Below are positions 1 through 7,865 of a stretch of DNA of 64,000 nucleotides, piece after piece. Origin of the DNA: Halopseudomonas maritima (lineage in GTDB: Bacteria; Pseudomonadota; Gammaproteobacteria; Pseudomonadales; Pseudomonadaceae). Location of the stretch: contig NZ_CP079801.1 of assembly GCF_021545785.1 (NCBI RefSeq), positions 3,344,001-3,408,000 of the forward strand. The letters are read 5' to 3'. Position 1 is the first letter of the stretch, and each line of letters begins with the position of its first letter. The translations under genes and the position numbers were made by a program. The notes beneath the pieces were generated by a model, which did no database searches, was not told the origin of the DNA, and worked only from the letters and a program-made list of their open reading frames with translations.

Positions 1-494
1 ATGGCGCAGTCCTCCGGCCAGCCGGCGTCCAGCAGTTGGCGGACCAGATTGGCGCCGTACTGGCGGGATGTCTCCCAATGCACCTCGTTGCCGGGAATGT
101 AGGCCTGGCTCAGGGCGATGGCCGGGATGCCCAACAGGGTGCCGGTCAGCGCGCCGCCGATGGTGCCGGAGTAGGCAACCGAGTCGCTGATATTGGCGCC
201 GTTGTTGACGCCAGACAGCACCAGGTCGGGCTTGACCGGCAGCAGCTCAGCAACGCCCAGCAGCACGCAGTCGCTTGGGGTGCCACTAACGCTAAAGCGG
301 CGCTCTGCAAACTGGTGAACGCGCAGCGGGTGGTGGACGGAAATGGACATGGACACGCCGCTCTGGTCCAGATCAGGGGAAACGATCCAGACTTCCTCTG
401 CGATCTCGCTGGCAATTTCTTCGAGCACTTGCAGGCCCGGGCCGCGCCAGCCGTCGTCGTTGGTCAGCAGCACGCGCTTGACGGGTTTGCTCAT
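1..494 (-). CDS. surE: 5'/3'-nucleotidase SurE (3' end cut by window edge)
   Basis: SurE is a metal-dependent phosphatase that dephosphorylates nucleoside monophosphates in the cytoplasm. I translated the minus strand from the ATG ending at 494; the frame stays open to base 1, about 164 codons, so the C-terminal third is missing. Family motifs are clear: TNDDG at residues 11-15 (the metal-binding Asp pair), SPDLDQSG, SGTPSDCV, and SGVNNGAN followed by VAYSGT, which supply the Ser and Asn ligands and the core strand. The gene lies 61 bases downstream of the aminoglycoside-phosphotransferase-like gene on the same strand and may share its transcript. The usual Pseudomonas neighbours pcm and rpoS are not visible. 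Family assignment is firm. Confidence 0.9.
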   Translation of the reverse strand, partial: MSKPVKRVLLTNDDGWRGPGLQVLEEIASEIAEEVWIVSPDLDQSGVSMSISVHHPLRVHQFAERRFSVSGTPSDCVLLGVAELLPVKPDLVLSGVNNGANISDSVAYSGTIGGALTGTLLGIPAIALSQAYIPGNEVHWETSRQYGANLVRQLLDAGWPEDCA

Positions 495-555
495 GGGCAA
501 TCCTTTTTTGTCTTTACATATGCAACGGGGCAGCTTGCGGCTGCCCCGTGTGGTC

Positions 556-1602
556 TTACTTCTGGGCTATTTCCCAGCCGCGATCAGCCAGCAGGCTGGC
601 GCGCTTGCCGACCTCCAGTGCGTCGGCGTTGCTGGCGTTGCCCTGCAGCGCGCGGTGATAAACACCTTGCACGATGGCCGCCAGGCGGAACAGCGAGAAG
701 GCGATGTAGAAGTTCCAGTTGGGTACATCGGTGCGGCCGGTGTACTGGCAGTACCAGTCCAGCAGCTGCTGCTCTTCCGGCAGACCAAGTGACTTCAGGT
801 CAGCACCGACCAAACCCTTGGCGCCGTCAACGTTGACCGGCATGTGGTAAGGCAGGCAGCAGTAGGCCAGGTCCGACAGCGGATGGCCGAGGGTTGCCAG
901 CTCCCAGTCGAGGATGGACACGACCTTGGACTCGCTCGGGTGCAGCATCAGGTTGCCGATACGGAAGTCGCCGTGGGCGATGGTGGTGCTCTGGTCAGCC
1001 GGGATGTTCTCTGGCAGCCATTTCATCAGCGCGTCCATCGACGGCATGTCGTGGGTGCGGCTGGCTTCAAACTGGCCGCCCCAGCGCTTCACCTGGCGGG
1101 CGATGTAGTTGTCGGGCTTGCCATAGCCTTCCAGGCCAATGGCCTTCCAGTCGGCGTTGTGCATCTTGGCCATGGTTTCGATCATGGACTGGTAGATGGG
1201 CATGCGCTCTTGCTGCGCGACCTCGGCCAGCAGCGGCTGCGAGTAAACGCGGCCTTCAACGTAATCCATGACGTAGAACGCGGTGCCGATGATCTCTGGG
1301 TCTTCGCACAGCAGGCGTGCGGTGGGCACCGGTACGTCAGTCTGGCCCAGGGCGTTGATTACCTGGTATTCGCGCTCGACCATGTGCGCGGAGGGCAGCA
1401 GTTTTCCCGGCGGCTTCTTGCGCAGTACATAGCGCTTGCCGGCGATGTCCAGCAGGAAGGTCGGGTTGGACTGGCCGCCCTGGAACTGCTTTACCTTGAT
1501 GCCCTGGTTGGCTCCCGGAAGGTAGTCCTGCAGGTAGTTGGCGAGCTTTGCCTCGTCAAACTGGTGGGCAGGCAATACGTCAATCAGGGTCGCTCCGCTC
1601 AT
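556..1602 (-). CDS. Phosphotransferase family protein (APH fold; LvaA/ACAD11-kinase-like)
   Basis: A 348-residue protein of the APH/choline-kinase fold. The Brenner-type catalytic loop HGDFRIGN is at residues 210-217 and the metal-binding ILDWE at 230-234, followed by LATLGHPLSDLAY, the signature of the subgroup found beside acyl-CoA dehydrogenases. Known relatives are LvaA of Pseudomonas putida levulinate catabolism and the kinase half of mammalian ACAD10/11, which phosphorylate 4-hydroxyacyl-CoAs so that phosphate can be eliminated. Here it follows an SDR and an acyl-CoA dehydrogenase on the same strand, so I infer a role in hydroxyacyl-CoA turnover rather than antibiotic resistance. The substrate is not known. 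Confidence 0.85.
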   Translation of the reverse strand: MSGATLIDVLPAHQFDEAKLANYLQDYLPGANQGIKVKQFQGGQSNPTFLLDIAGKRYVLRKKPPGKLLPSAHMVEREYQVINALGQTDVPVPTARLLCEDPEIIGTAFYVMDYVEGRVYSQPLLAEVAQQERMPIYQSMIETMAKMHNADWKAIGLEGYGKPDNYIARQVKRWGGQFEASRTHDMPSMDALMKWLPENIPADQSTTIAHGDFRIGNLMLHPSESKVVSILDWELATLGHPLSDLAYCCLPYHMPVNVDGAKGLVGADLKSLGLPEEQQLLDWYCQYTGRTDVPNWNFYIAFSLFRLAAIVQGVYHRALQGNASNADALEVGKRASLLADRGWEIAQK

Positions 1603-1696
1603 CTTTGAAGATCCTGTTGTTGATGGGTCAAGTACGGGAAAATAACACGCCAGGGCGATCCCTGGCGTATTGAACAGCCTGATGAATCAGGTGTTA

Positions 1697-2461
1697 TCAG
1701 GCAATGGTATCGCCGCCATCGGCAACGATGGTCTGCCCGGTAACGTAGGCTGACGCGCTGGACGCCAGGAACAGCGCGACTCCGGCGATATCCACCGGCT
1801 CGCCAACGCGGCGCAGCGGCAGTTTTTCTTCTACCTTGCGCAGCCGGTCCGGATCTTCCAGCAGCGCCTGGGCAAAATCGGTGCGGATCAGGCCCGGGGC
1901 GATGCTGTTAACGCGGATGCCCTGCGGGCCCCATTCCAGCGACAGGTTGCGGGCCAGACCGGCTTCGGCGGCCTTGGACATGCCGTAGACGCCGATATTG
2001 GCGCTGGCGCGCAGCCCGGCAATGCTCGACAGCAGCACGATGGAGCCGCCGCCTTGCTCGACCATATGCGGGATGGCCATGTTGCAGAGCCAGAAGGTAC
2101 CCTTGACGTTGGTGCCCATGATCTTGTCGAAGGCGTCGTCGCTGACGGCGTGGGTCGGGCCGTAGACCGGGTTGGTGGCGGCGTTGCAGACCAGCACGTC
2201 GATGCGGCCAAAGGCAGCCAGGGTCTGATCAACCAGATTCTGTAATTGGGCCTTGTCGCCCACGTGGCAGGCCACCGGCAGGGCATCAAAGCCTTGCGCC
2301 CGCAGCTCGTCGGCTACCTGCTGGCAGACGTCGGCCTTGCGACTGGAAATCACCACCTTGGCCCCGGCCTTGGCATATTCCTCGGCAATCGACTTGCCGA
2401 TGCCTTTGGTTGAGCCGGTGATGATGGCGACCTTGTCAGTGAGATCAAACAAACCGCTCAT
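1697..2461 (-). CDS. SDR family NAD(P)-dependent oxidoreductase
   Basis: A classical short-chain dehydrogenase of 254 residues. The cofactor motif TGSTKGIG is at residues 15-22, NAAT at 93-96, catalytic Ser near 145, and the YxxxK pair at Tyr159/Lys163, followed by the conserved NSIAPGLIRTDF stretch and a C-terminal TGQTIVADGG. The frame is open further upstream, but I chose the ATG at 2461 because it gives the family-standard N-terminus and is preceded by AGGAG. It sits between the acyl-CoA dehydrogenase and the kinase-like gene, an arrangement like lvaD in the levulinate pathway, where a hydroxyacyl intermediate is oxidised. The exact substrate is inferred, not shown. Confidence 0.88.
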   Translation of the reverse strand: MSGLFDLTDKVAIITGSTKGIGKSIAEEYAKAGAKVVISSRKADVCQQVADELRAQGFDALPVACHVGDKAQLQNLVDQTLAAFGRIDVLVCNAATNPVYGPTHAVSDDAFDKIMGTNVKGTFWLCNMAIPHMVEQGGGSIVLLSSIAGLRASANIGVYGMSKAAEAGLARNLSLEWGPQGIRVNSIAPGLIRTDFAQALLEDPDRLRKVEEKLPLRRVGEPVDIAGVALFLASSASAYVTGQTIVADGGDTIA

Positions 2462-2504
2462 GGGGGGGGCTCCTGGGTTGTTGTTTTGATTTGGGGGGTG
2501 AGGC

Positions 2505-2800
2505 GGGCTGGAAGCTGGAGGCTTGAAGCTGGAAGTCGTCACTCGGCGTGGGTTGTTGATGTTGTGTGTGGGGCCATACGGCGCTTTGGGCCCCACACTC
2601 GTCTCAGCAACTACGTCGAAAACTGTCTTTCAGCCTTTAGCCGGTTTTTGGGCTGGAAGCTGAAGGCTTGAAGCTGGAAGTCGTCACTCGGCGTGGGTTG
2701 TTGTTCTTGGGTGTGGCGCCTAGCGACGTATTGGCCCCACACTCATCTCAGCAACTACCTCGAAAACCGTCTTCCAGCCTACAGCCTCAAGCCTTCAGCC
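2505..2800. repeat. Tandem pair of palindromic intergenic repeats (about 145 bp each)
   Basis: Two head-to-tail copies start at about 2505 and 2650. Each opens with a GGCTGGAAGCTG-type arm, continues through a shared block containing TCGTCACTCGGCG, has a central inverted repeat (GTGTGGGGCC at 2566-2575 against GGCCCCACAC at 2589-2598 in the first copy), and closes with a CTTTCAGCC or CTTCCAGCC arm complementary to the opening. Each unit could therefore fold into one long hairpin. The pair fills the gap between the SDR and acyl-CoA dehydrogenase genes; no gene is seen here. A related unit lies near 4.9-5.06 kb. Confidence 0.8.
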
Positions 2801-2824
2801 CGTTCGTCCAGCCTGCGGCTGCCG

Positions 2825-4021
2825 TCAGAGATACTGGCTCATCTCCATCTTCGCAATGGCATTCAGATGCACTTCGTCCGGGCCGTCGGCCAGGCGCAGG
2901 GTGCGGGCTTTGGCGTAGGCGGAGGCGAGGAAGGTGTCCTGACACACGCCTTTGGCGCCGAAGATCTGGATGGCGCGGTCAATCACGTTGCAGGCCATGG
3001 TCGGGGCTACGGCTTTGATCATGGCGATCTGCTGACGAGCTACCTTGTTGCCGTGCAGGTCCATGCTGCGCGCGGCGTGCAGGGTCAGCAGGCGGGCCTG
3101 GTCGATCTCGCAACGGGAGCGTGCGATCATTTCCGGCACGCTGCCCAGCTTGTACATCGGCTTGCCGAAGGCAACACGCTCGCCGGCACGGCGGCACATG
3201 GCTTCCAGTGCGCGCTCGGCAACACCGATGCTGCGCATGCAGTGGTGGATGCGGCCGGGGCCAAGGCGACCTTGAGCGATCTCGAAGCCGCGGCCTTCAC
3301 CAAGCAGGATATTGGAAACCGGCACGCGCACGTTGTTGTACTCGATTTCGGCGTGGCCGTGCGGGGCGTGGTCGTAACCGAACACGTGCAGGTCGCGGAC
3401 GATCTTCACGCCGGGGGTGTCCAGCGGGACCAGGATCATGCTTTGTTGCAGGTGCTTGGGTGCGTCGGGATCGGTCTTGCCCATGACGATGGCGATCTTG
3501 CAGTGCTCGTTCATGGCTCCGGAGGACCACCACTTGGTGCCGTTGATGACGTACTCGTCACCTTCGCGGCGGATCTCGCATTGGATGTTGGTGGCGTCGG
3601 AGGAGGCAACGTCAGGCTCGGTCATGGAGAAGCAGGAGCGGATTTCGCCCGCCAGCAGCGGCTTGAGCCATTGTTCTTTCTGCTCGTCGTTGCCGTAGCG
3701 CTCGATGGTCTCCATGTTGCCGGTGTCCGGCGCGTTGCAGTTGAAGACTTCGCCGGCGAAGGAAACGCGGCCCATGATTTCACACAGGTGGGCATACTCT
3801 TCGTTGCTCAGGCCAGCACCGCGCTCGGACTCGGGTAGAAACAGGTTCCACAGGCCCTGGGAGCGAGCTTCTTCTTTCAGCTCTTCCAGGATGGCTGGGT
3901 GGCCCCACTTGTTCTGTTTTACCTGTTCGTAAAACAGCGCTTCGTTCGGGTAGATGTGCTCGTCCATGAAGCCTTGGAGCTTGTTTTTCAGGTCTTGTAC
4001 GCGAGGGCTGAGGTCAAACAT
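2825..4021 (-). CDS. Acyl-CoA dehydrogenase family protein (LvaC/ACAD11-like)
   Basis: A 398-residue FAD-dependent acyl-CoA dehydrogenase. The N-terminal helical domain begins MFDLSPRVQDLKNKL. The mid-domain carries the flavin-contacting CFSMTEPDVASSDATN segment and the KWWSSGAMN strand, and the C-terminal domain ends with the family motif RLADGPDEVH about 20 residues from the end. Length and motifs match the subgroup that pairs with APH-type kinases. Acting with the kinase at 556-1602 it would convert a phosphorylated hydroxyacyl-CoA to an enoyl-CoA; that pathway role is inferred from the neighbours. It is the first gene of the leftward set, separated from the SDR by the tandem palindromic repeats. 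Confidence 0.9.
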   Translation of the reverse strand: MFDLSPRVQDLKNKLQGFMDEHIYPNEALFYEQVKQNKWGHPAILEELKEEARSQGLWNLFLPESERGAGLSNEEYAHLCEIMGRVSFAGEVFNCNAPDTGNMETIERYGNDEQKEQWLKPLLAGEIRSCFSMTEPDVASSDATNIQCEIRREGDEYVINGTKWWSSGAMNEHCKIAIVMGKTDPDAPKHLQQSMILVPLDTPGVKIVRDLHVFGYDHAPHGHAEIEYNNVRVPVSNILLGEGRGFEIAQGRLGPGRIHHCMRSIGVAERALEAMCRRAGERVAFGKPMYKLGSVPEMIARSRCEIDQARLLTLHAARSMDLHGNKVARQQIAMIKAVAPTMACNVIDRAIQIFGAKGVCQDTFLASAYAKARTLRLADGPDEVHLNAIAKMEMSQYL

Positions 4022-4206
4022 CGCTAATCCTTCGATTGGTTGTAGAGCGTGCCGGGCGCCGGGAGGCGGCTGCTCGGCCGGATAGCGGTGACCATATAGT
4101 CAGGCGGGGCAAAGGAGAACAATGTGTTATTGGCGGCAATACGGCTGCATAAGCTGTATTGATTTTATTGGGCGGGTACTATTTGCATTGGCGAGACGCG
4201 GCCGGC

Positions 4207-4821
4207 TCAGAAAGTGCCGGCCAGAGCCTGCGGCAGGCGGGAGAGGTCTGCCGGTTCATCCAGATCCCAGAGCGGCTCGCCCTCCCACAGGCTGAGGCCG
4301 GCTGCCTGCAGGCGCAGGCGGGTGTCATGCAGTACCTGCGGGTGACTCCAGCGCATCTGCAGAAAAGGCGCAGGGTCGGGTTGCCGCTGCCCAATCAGCA
4401 CGTAGCCGCCGTCTTCACTGGGAATGATTGCGGTGTCGTGGCGCTGCAGCGCGCGACAGGCATGGTAGATGGCGCGGGTGTCCAGCGCCGGACAGTCGCT
4501 GCCGATCAGCAGGGCGCCGTTCGGATGCTCTGCCAGCGCGTTGGCCATGCGTTCGCCCAGATCCTCACCCAACTGAGTGCGTAACTGCAACTGATGCTCC
4601 GCAGCCAACGCCTGCAGGGCCGGGTGGTCGGGTTGATTGGCGTAGAGGTAACGCGGGCCAGGCCAGTCGAGTGTCTGTTGCAGACAATGCGCCAGCAGGC
4701 GCTGATACAGCGAGCAGGCGCCCTCGGCACCCAGTGCGGGAATCAAGCGCGTTTTTACCTGCCCCGGCAGCGGCGCCTTGGCGAAAATCAGTAGCGGAAG
4801 AAAGGCGTCGGTGGAGTGCAT
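4207..4821 (-). CDS. TIGR04282-type transferase (rSAM/selenodomain-associated transferase 1)
   Basis: A nucleotidyltransferase-like protein of 204 residues in the CofC/DUF2064 family. It opens with LLIFAKAPLPGQVKTRL, the sugar-nucleotide-binding signature of the TIGR04282 family, and carries GSDCPALD (the metal-binding DxP region) and SEDGGYVLIG. The longer open frame to 4977 runs through a repeat and looks spurious, so I take the ATG at 4821. Members are defined by co-occurrence with the ArsS-type radical SAM protein and the TIGR04283 transferase, both encoded just upstream here. The 210-base gap to TIGR04283 holds a palindromic repeat, the only sizeable break in an otherwise coupled operon. 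Confidence 0.85.
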   Translation of the reverse strand: MHSTDAFLPLLIFAKAPLPGQVKTRLIPALGAEGACSLYQRLLAHCLQQTLDWPGPRYLYANQPDHPALQALAAEHQLQLRTQLGEDLGERMANALAEHPNGALLIGSDCPALDTRAIYHACRALQRHDTAIIPSEDGGYVLIGQRQPDPAPFLQMRWSHPQVLHDTRLRLQAAGLSLWEGEPLWDLDEPADLSRLPQALAGTF

Positions 4822-4877
4822 GACGGTGGCTCGCAATAGAGGGCTCACAGGTGTGACACGGATTTTGGGGAGGGGTT

Positions 4878-5057
4878 CGCGCTTGCCGTTCACGGCAAGC
4901 GCGGGCTGCAAGCTGAAGGCTAGAGGCTGGAAGCCATACACGGATGTAGGCTGCTCGGACGCGGTGCGGACCTTCACGGTAATGCCCCAATCCCCGCATC
5001 CGAAACCGCACCTAAGCTCACCTTCCCGCCTTCAGCCCTCAGCCTTCAGCGCGGGCG
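4878..5057. repeat. Palindromic repeat unit with adjoining 11-bp hairpin
   Basis: From about 4904 to 5057 there is a unit with the same plan as the repeats at 2505-2800: a GGGCTGCAAGCTGAAGGC arm, an inner GTGCGG/CCGCAC pair, and a closing CTTCAGCC-rich arm. Just before it, CGCGCTTGCCG (4878-4888) and CGGCAAGCGCG (4893-4903) form a perfect hairpin with loop TTCA. The right arm overlaps the last codons and stop of the TIGR04283 gene. The hairpin could act as a terminator for leftward transcripts, but no T-tract follows it. Confidence 0.65.
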
Positions 5058-5727
5058 AAGCCCGCTGGTATTTTCGGGCCAACTCCTCCACCGGCGCGCC
5101 GCGCCAGTAACGCCAACGCAACCACCACATGAGGACGATGGTGCGCAGGGTGCCGTGGGTTTGCCAGCGGCGGCTTGAGGTGGTCAGGGGGGGGCGCAGG
5201 CAGAGTGGTGGGCTGAGGCGGCGCAGCCGTTTGCTTAGCTCGACGTCTTCCATCAGCGGCATCGGTGCGTAGCCGCCCCACTGCTCGAAGAGTGCGCGGC
5301 GAACGAAGATGGCCTGGTCGCCGGTGCAGACGCCGGTCAGCCGTGAGCGCCAGTTCATCATCCAGGCGACGACGTTTAACAGGGGCGATGAGGGGGCCAG
5401 CCGCACATCAAAACGTCCCCACTGGCGGGGTGCATTGCGGTCTGGAAGCCGGTCGAGAAAGCTCGCAGGTAGTTGCGTATCAGCATGCAGAAACAGCAGC
5501 CAATCCCCCTTGGCCTGGGCGGCGCCGGTGTTCATTTGCTGAGCGCGGCCGGGGGCGCTGTGCAGCACGCGGTCAGCCAGCGGCGTGGCGAGCGCCAGGG
5601 TGTCGTCACTGCTGCCGCCGTCTACTACGATCAGTTCCAGCTGTCCTCGCAGTGGCTGCAGCGGTGCGAGGCTGTCAACAATGTTGGCCGCCTCGTTACG
5701 CACGGGCACGATAATCGACAGCTTCAC
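5032..5727 (-). CDS. TIGR04283-type family 2 glycosyltransferase (arsenosugar-cluster)
   Basis: A GT-A-fold glycosyltransferase of 231 residues, the second transferase associated with ArsS clusters. It shows KLSIIVPVRNEA at the N-terminus, ELIVVDGGSSDDT, LLFLHADTQLP (the DxD-equivalent region) and MEDVELSKRLRR. I chose the GTG at 5727: it is preceded by GGAGG and overlaps the stop codon of the upstream oxidoreductase as GTGA, implying coupled translation. The open frame continues upstream without support. The extreme C-terminus (about LKAEG) is encoded by the arm of a palindromic repeat, so the stop may have been set by repeat insertion. Donor and acceptor are unknown; a role in arsenosugar or related glycoconjugate assembly is inferred from context. 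Confidence 0.85.
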   Translation of the reverse strand: MKLSIIVPVRNEAANIVDSLAPLQPLRGQLELIVVDGGSSDDTLALATPLADRVLHSAPGRAQQMNTGAAQAKGDWLLFLHADTQLPASFLDRLPDRNAPRQWGRFDVRLAPSSPLLNVVAWMMNWRSRLTGVCTGDQAIFVRRALFEQWGGYAPMPLMEDVELSKRLRRLSPPLCLRPPLTTSSRRWQTHGTLRTIVLMWWLRWRYWRGAPVEELARKYQRASPALKAEG

Positions 5728-7865
5728 CCGCGCCTCCAGGCATGAAAGCGGGCAACCCACTGCAACAGGCGCTCGGGCTGATGGGCACGTTTCCACTCAC
5801 CGGCGGCGTACTTATTGGCCTCACTCAGCGTTGGATAGCTGTGCACGGTGCCGAGGATTTTATTCAGCCCCAGGTTGTACTTCATGGCCAGCACGTATTC
5901 GGCGATCAGCTCACCGGCGTGGGCGCCAACGATAGTCACGCCAAGAATGCGGTCGCGTCCGGGGACGGTCAGTACCTTTACGAAGCCCTCTGCTGCGTCA
6001 TCCGCAATGGCGCGATCCAGGTCGTCAATGCCGTAGCGAGTGACCTCAAAAGCAATGCCCTGGGCTGTGGCCTCGGTTTCAGACAGGCCCACCCGGGCAA
6101 CTTCCGGGTCGGTAAAGGTGCAGTGCGGCAGCACCCGGTAGTCCGCCTTGAAGCGGCGGAAAGTACCAAACAGAGCGTTCACGGCGGCGTACCAGGCTTG
6201 ATGGGAGGCCGCGTGGGTGAACTGATAGGGGCCGGTCACATCGCCCACGGCGTAGAGGTTAGGGAAGCGGGTGGCCAGGTACTCGTCGGTTTCCAGGGTG
6301 CCGTTGTCGCGGATCGCTAGATTGAGCGTGTCAACGCCGTAGCCGCTGGTATTGGCAACTCGACCAAGGGCGACCAGCACGCAGTCAAACTCGATATCGA
6401 CGGTGCTGTCATCATCGAGTGAGCGACACTGAACAGTCGGTACGCCGTCACGCAGCTCGAAGGTCTCTGCCTGATGGCGCAGACGCAGCTCGACACCAGC
6501 GTTGCGCAGGCTGCTCATCACCAGCTCGCTGGCGTCGGTGTCTTCGCGGGGCAGCAGGCGTGGGCCGCGTTCAACCTGAATGACCTGCGACCCCAACTGC
6601 TGAAACGCCAGTGCCAACTCGCAGCCGATCGGGCCGCCGCCCAGCACGAGTAGACGGCGCGGTTGCTCGCGCAGGTTCCAGACGGTATCCGAGGTCACCA
6701 TGGGCATGCAGTTCAGCCCTGGCAGCTCGGGCACAAAGGGGCGAGCACCGGCAGCGATGATGATGTTGCGGGTGCTGATGCTGCGACCAGCGACCTCAAC
6801 GTGCCAGGGTGAGGTAATGCGCGCCTCTCCGGTAATGACGTCGACGCCCAGGTCGGTATAGCGCTCAATGGAGTCGTGCGGTTCGATCTGCTTGATCACC
6901 CGCTGGACCCGCTCCATCACGGCGGCAAAGTCGACCTGCGCTTGTGCATGGCTGAAGCCTAGCTCTGGCGCCTTACGCACCTCGGCTGCCAGGCGCGCCG
7001 AGCGGATCAAGGCTTTGGAGGGTACGCAGCCGGTGTTCAGGCAATCGCCGCCCATGGCGTGCTTTTCGATCAGGCTGACGTCGGCTTTGACGGCTGCTGC
7101 GATGTATGCGCTGACCAGGCCACCGCTGCCCGCTCCGATCACCACCAGGTTGCGGTCGAACTGGTTGGGCTTCTGCCAGCCTTTGTAGACTCGACGGGCC
7201 TTGATCACGTCCAGCAGGCGCCGGGCGATCAGCGGAAACAGGCCCAGCAGCACGAAGGCGCCCAGCAGCCCTGGCGAGAGAATGCCGGCCAGTGAATCCA
7301 GCTGGCCGAGTTCACGACCGGCGTTCACGTAAACGAGGGTGCCGGGCAACATGCCGAGCTGGCTGACCCACCAGAAGGTGCGGGCGGGCAGGCGGGTGAG
7401 GCCCATTGCCAGGTTGATCAGAAAGAACGGAAACGCCGGCACCAGCCGCAGGGCAAACAGGTAGAACGCGCCTTCGCGGTCGACGCCCTGGTTGATGCGT
7501 TCCAGTCTTGCACCAAAGCGCTGCTGCACCCAGTCCTGCAACAGAAAGCGGCTGATCAGCATCGCCAGCGTAGCCCCGGCGGTGGAAGCAAAGGACACCA
7601 GCAGCAGACCCCAGCCAAGGCCGAACAGGGCGCCGCCGATCAGGGTCAGCAGCGCTGCGCCGGGCAGCGACAGCGCCGTCACCAGTACATAGAGCCCTAC
7701 ATACAAGACGCTGGCCAGTATCGGCTGCTGGGTTACCTGCTGGTCAAGAACCTGCTGTTGGGCTTTCAGCGCATCCAGACTCAGGTGTTGCTGCAGACCC
7801 GAGGCAAAGAAGCCCGCGACCAGCGCCACTACCACAGCCAGCAGCAACAGACGGCGCAGGTTCAT
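5724..7865 (-). CDS. VTT-domain/pyridine nucleotide-disulfide oxidoreductase fusion
   Basis: A 713-residue two-part protein. Residues 1 to about 225 are a TVP38/TMEM64 (VTT, DedA-like) membrane domain with several hydrophobic segments, including an FGLGWGLLLVSFASTAGA re-entrant-type region and ALRLVPAFPFFLIN. From about 238 a class I flavoprotein follows: GAGSGG at 244-249, the redox-active pair in CLNTGC (Cys275 and Cys280), GGGPIGCELA for NAD(P)H, YAVGDVTG for FAD, and a dimerisation domain ending HSYPTLSEA. The flavin half resembles mercuric reductase and dihydrolipoamide dehydrogenase. ATG at 7865 overlaps the upstream stop as ATGA. It likely moves electrons to a small thiol or metalloid substrate at the membrane; the substrate is not evident. 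Confidence 0.88.
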   Translation of the reverse strand: MNLRRLLLLAVVVALVAGFFASGLQQHLSLDALKAQQQVLDQQVTQQPILASVLYVGLYVLVTALSLPGAALLTLIGGALFGLGWGLLLVSFASTAGATLAMLISRFLLQDWVQQRFGARLERINQGVDREGAFYLFALRLVPAFPFFLINLAMGLTRLPARTFWWVSQLGMLPGTLVYVNAGRELGQLDSLAGILSPGLLGAFVLLGLFPLIARRLLDVIKARRVYKGWQKPNQFDRNLVVIGAGSGGLVSAYIAAAVKADVSLIEKHAMGGDCLNTGCVPSKALIRSARLAAEVRKAPELGFSHAQAQVDFAAVMERVQRVIKQIEPHDSIERYTDLGVDVITGEARITSPWHVEVAGRSISTRNIIIAAGARPFVPELPGLNCMPMVTSDTVWNLREQPRRLLVLGGGPIGCELALAFQQLGSQVIQVERGPRLLPREDTDASELVMSSLRNAGVELRLRHQAETFELRDGVPTVQCRSLDDDSTVDIEFDCVLVALGRVANTSGYGVDTLNLAIRDNGTLETDEYLATRFPNLYAVGDVTGPYQFTHAASHQAWYAAVNALFGTFRRFKADYRVLPHCTFTDPEVARVGLSETEATAQGIAFEVTRYGIDDLDRAIADDAAEGFVKVLTVPGRDRILGVTIVGAHAGELIAEYVLAMKYNLGLNKILGTVHSYPTLSEANKYAAGEWKRAHQPERLLQWVARFHAWRRG

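Noticed and set aside
2486..3018. Small plus-strand frames in and beside the tandem repeat
   Set aside because: They arise from repeat arms translated in frame; nothing resembles a protein family.
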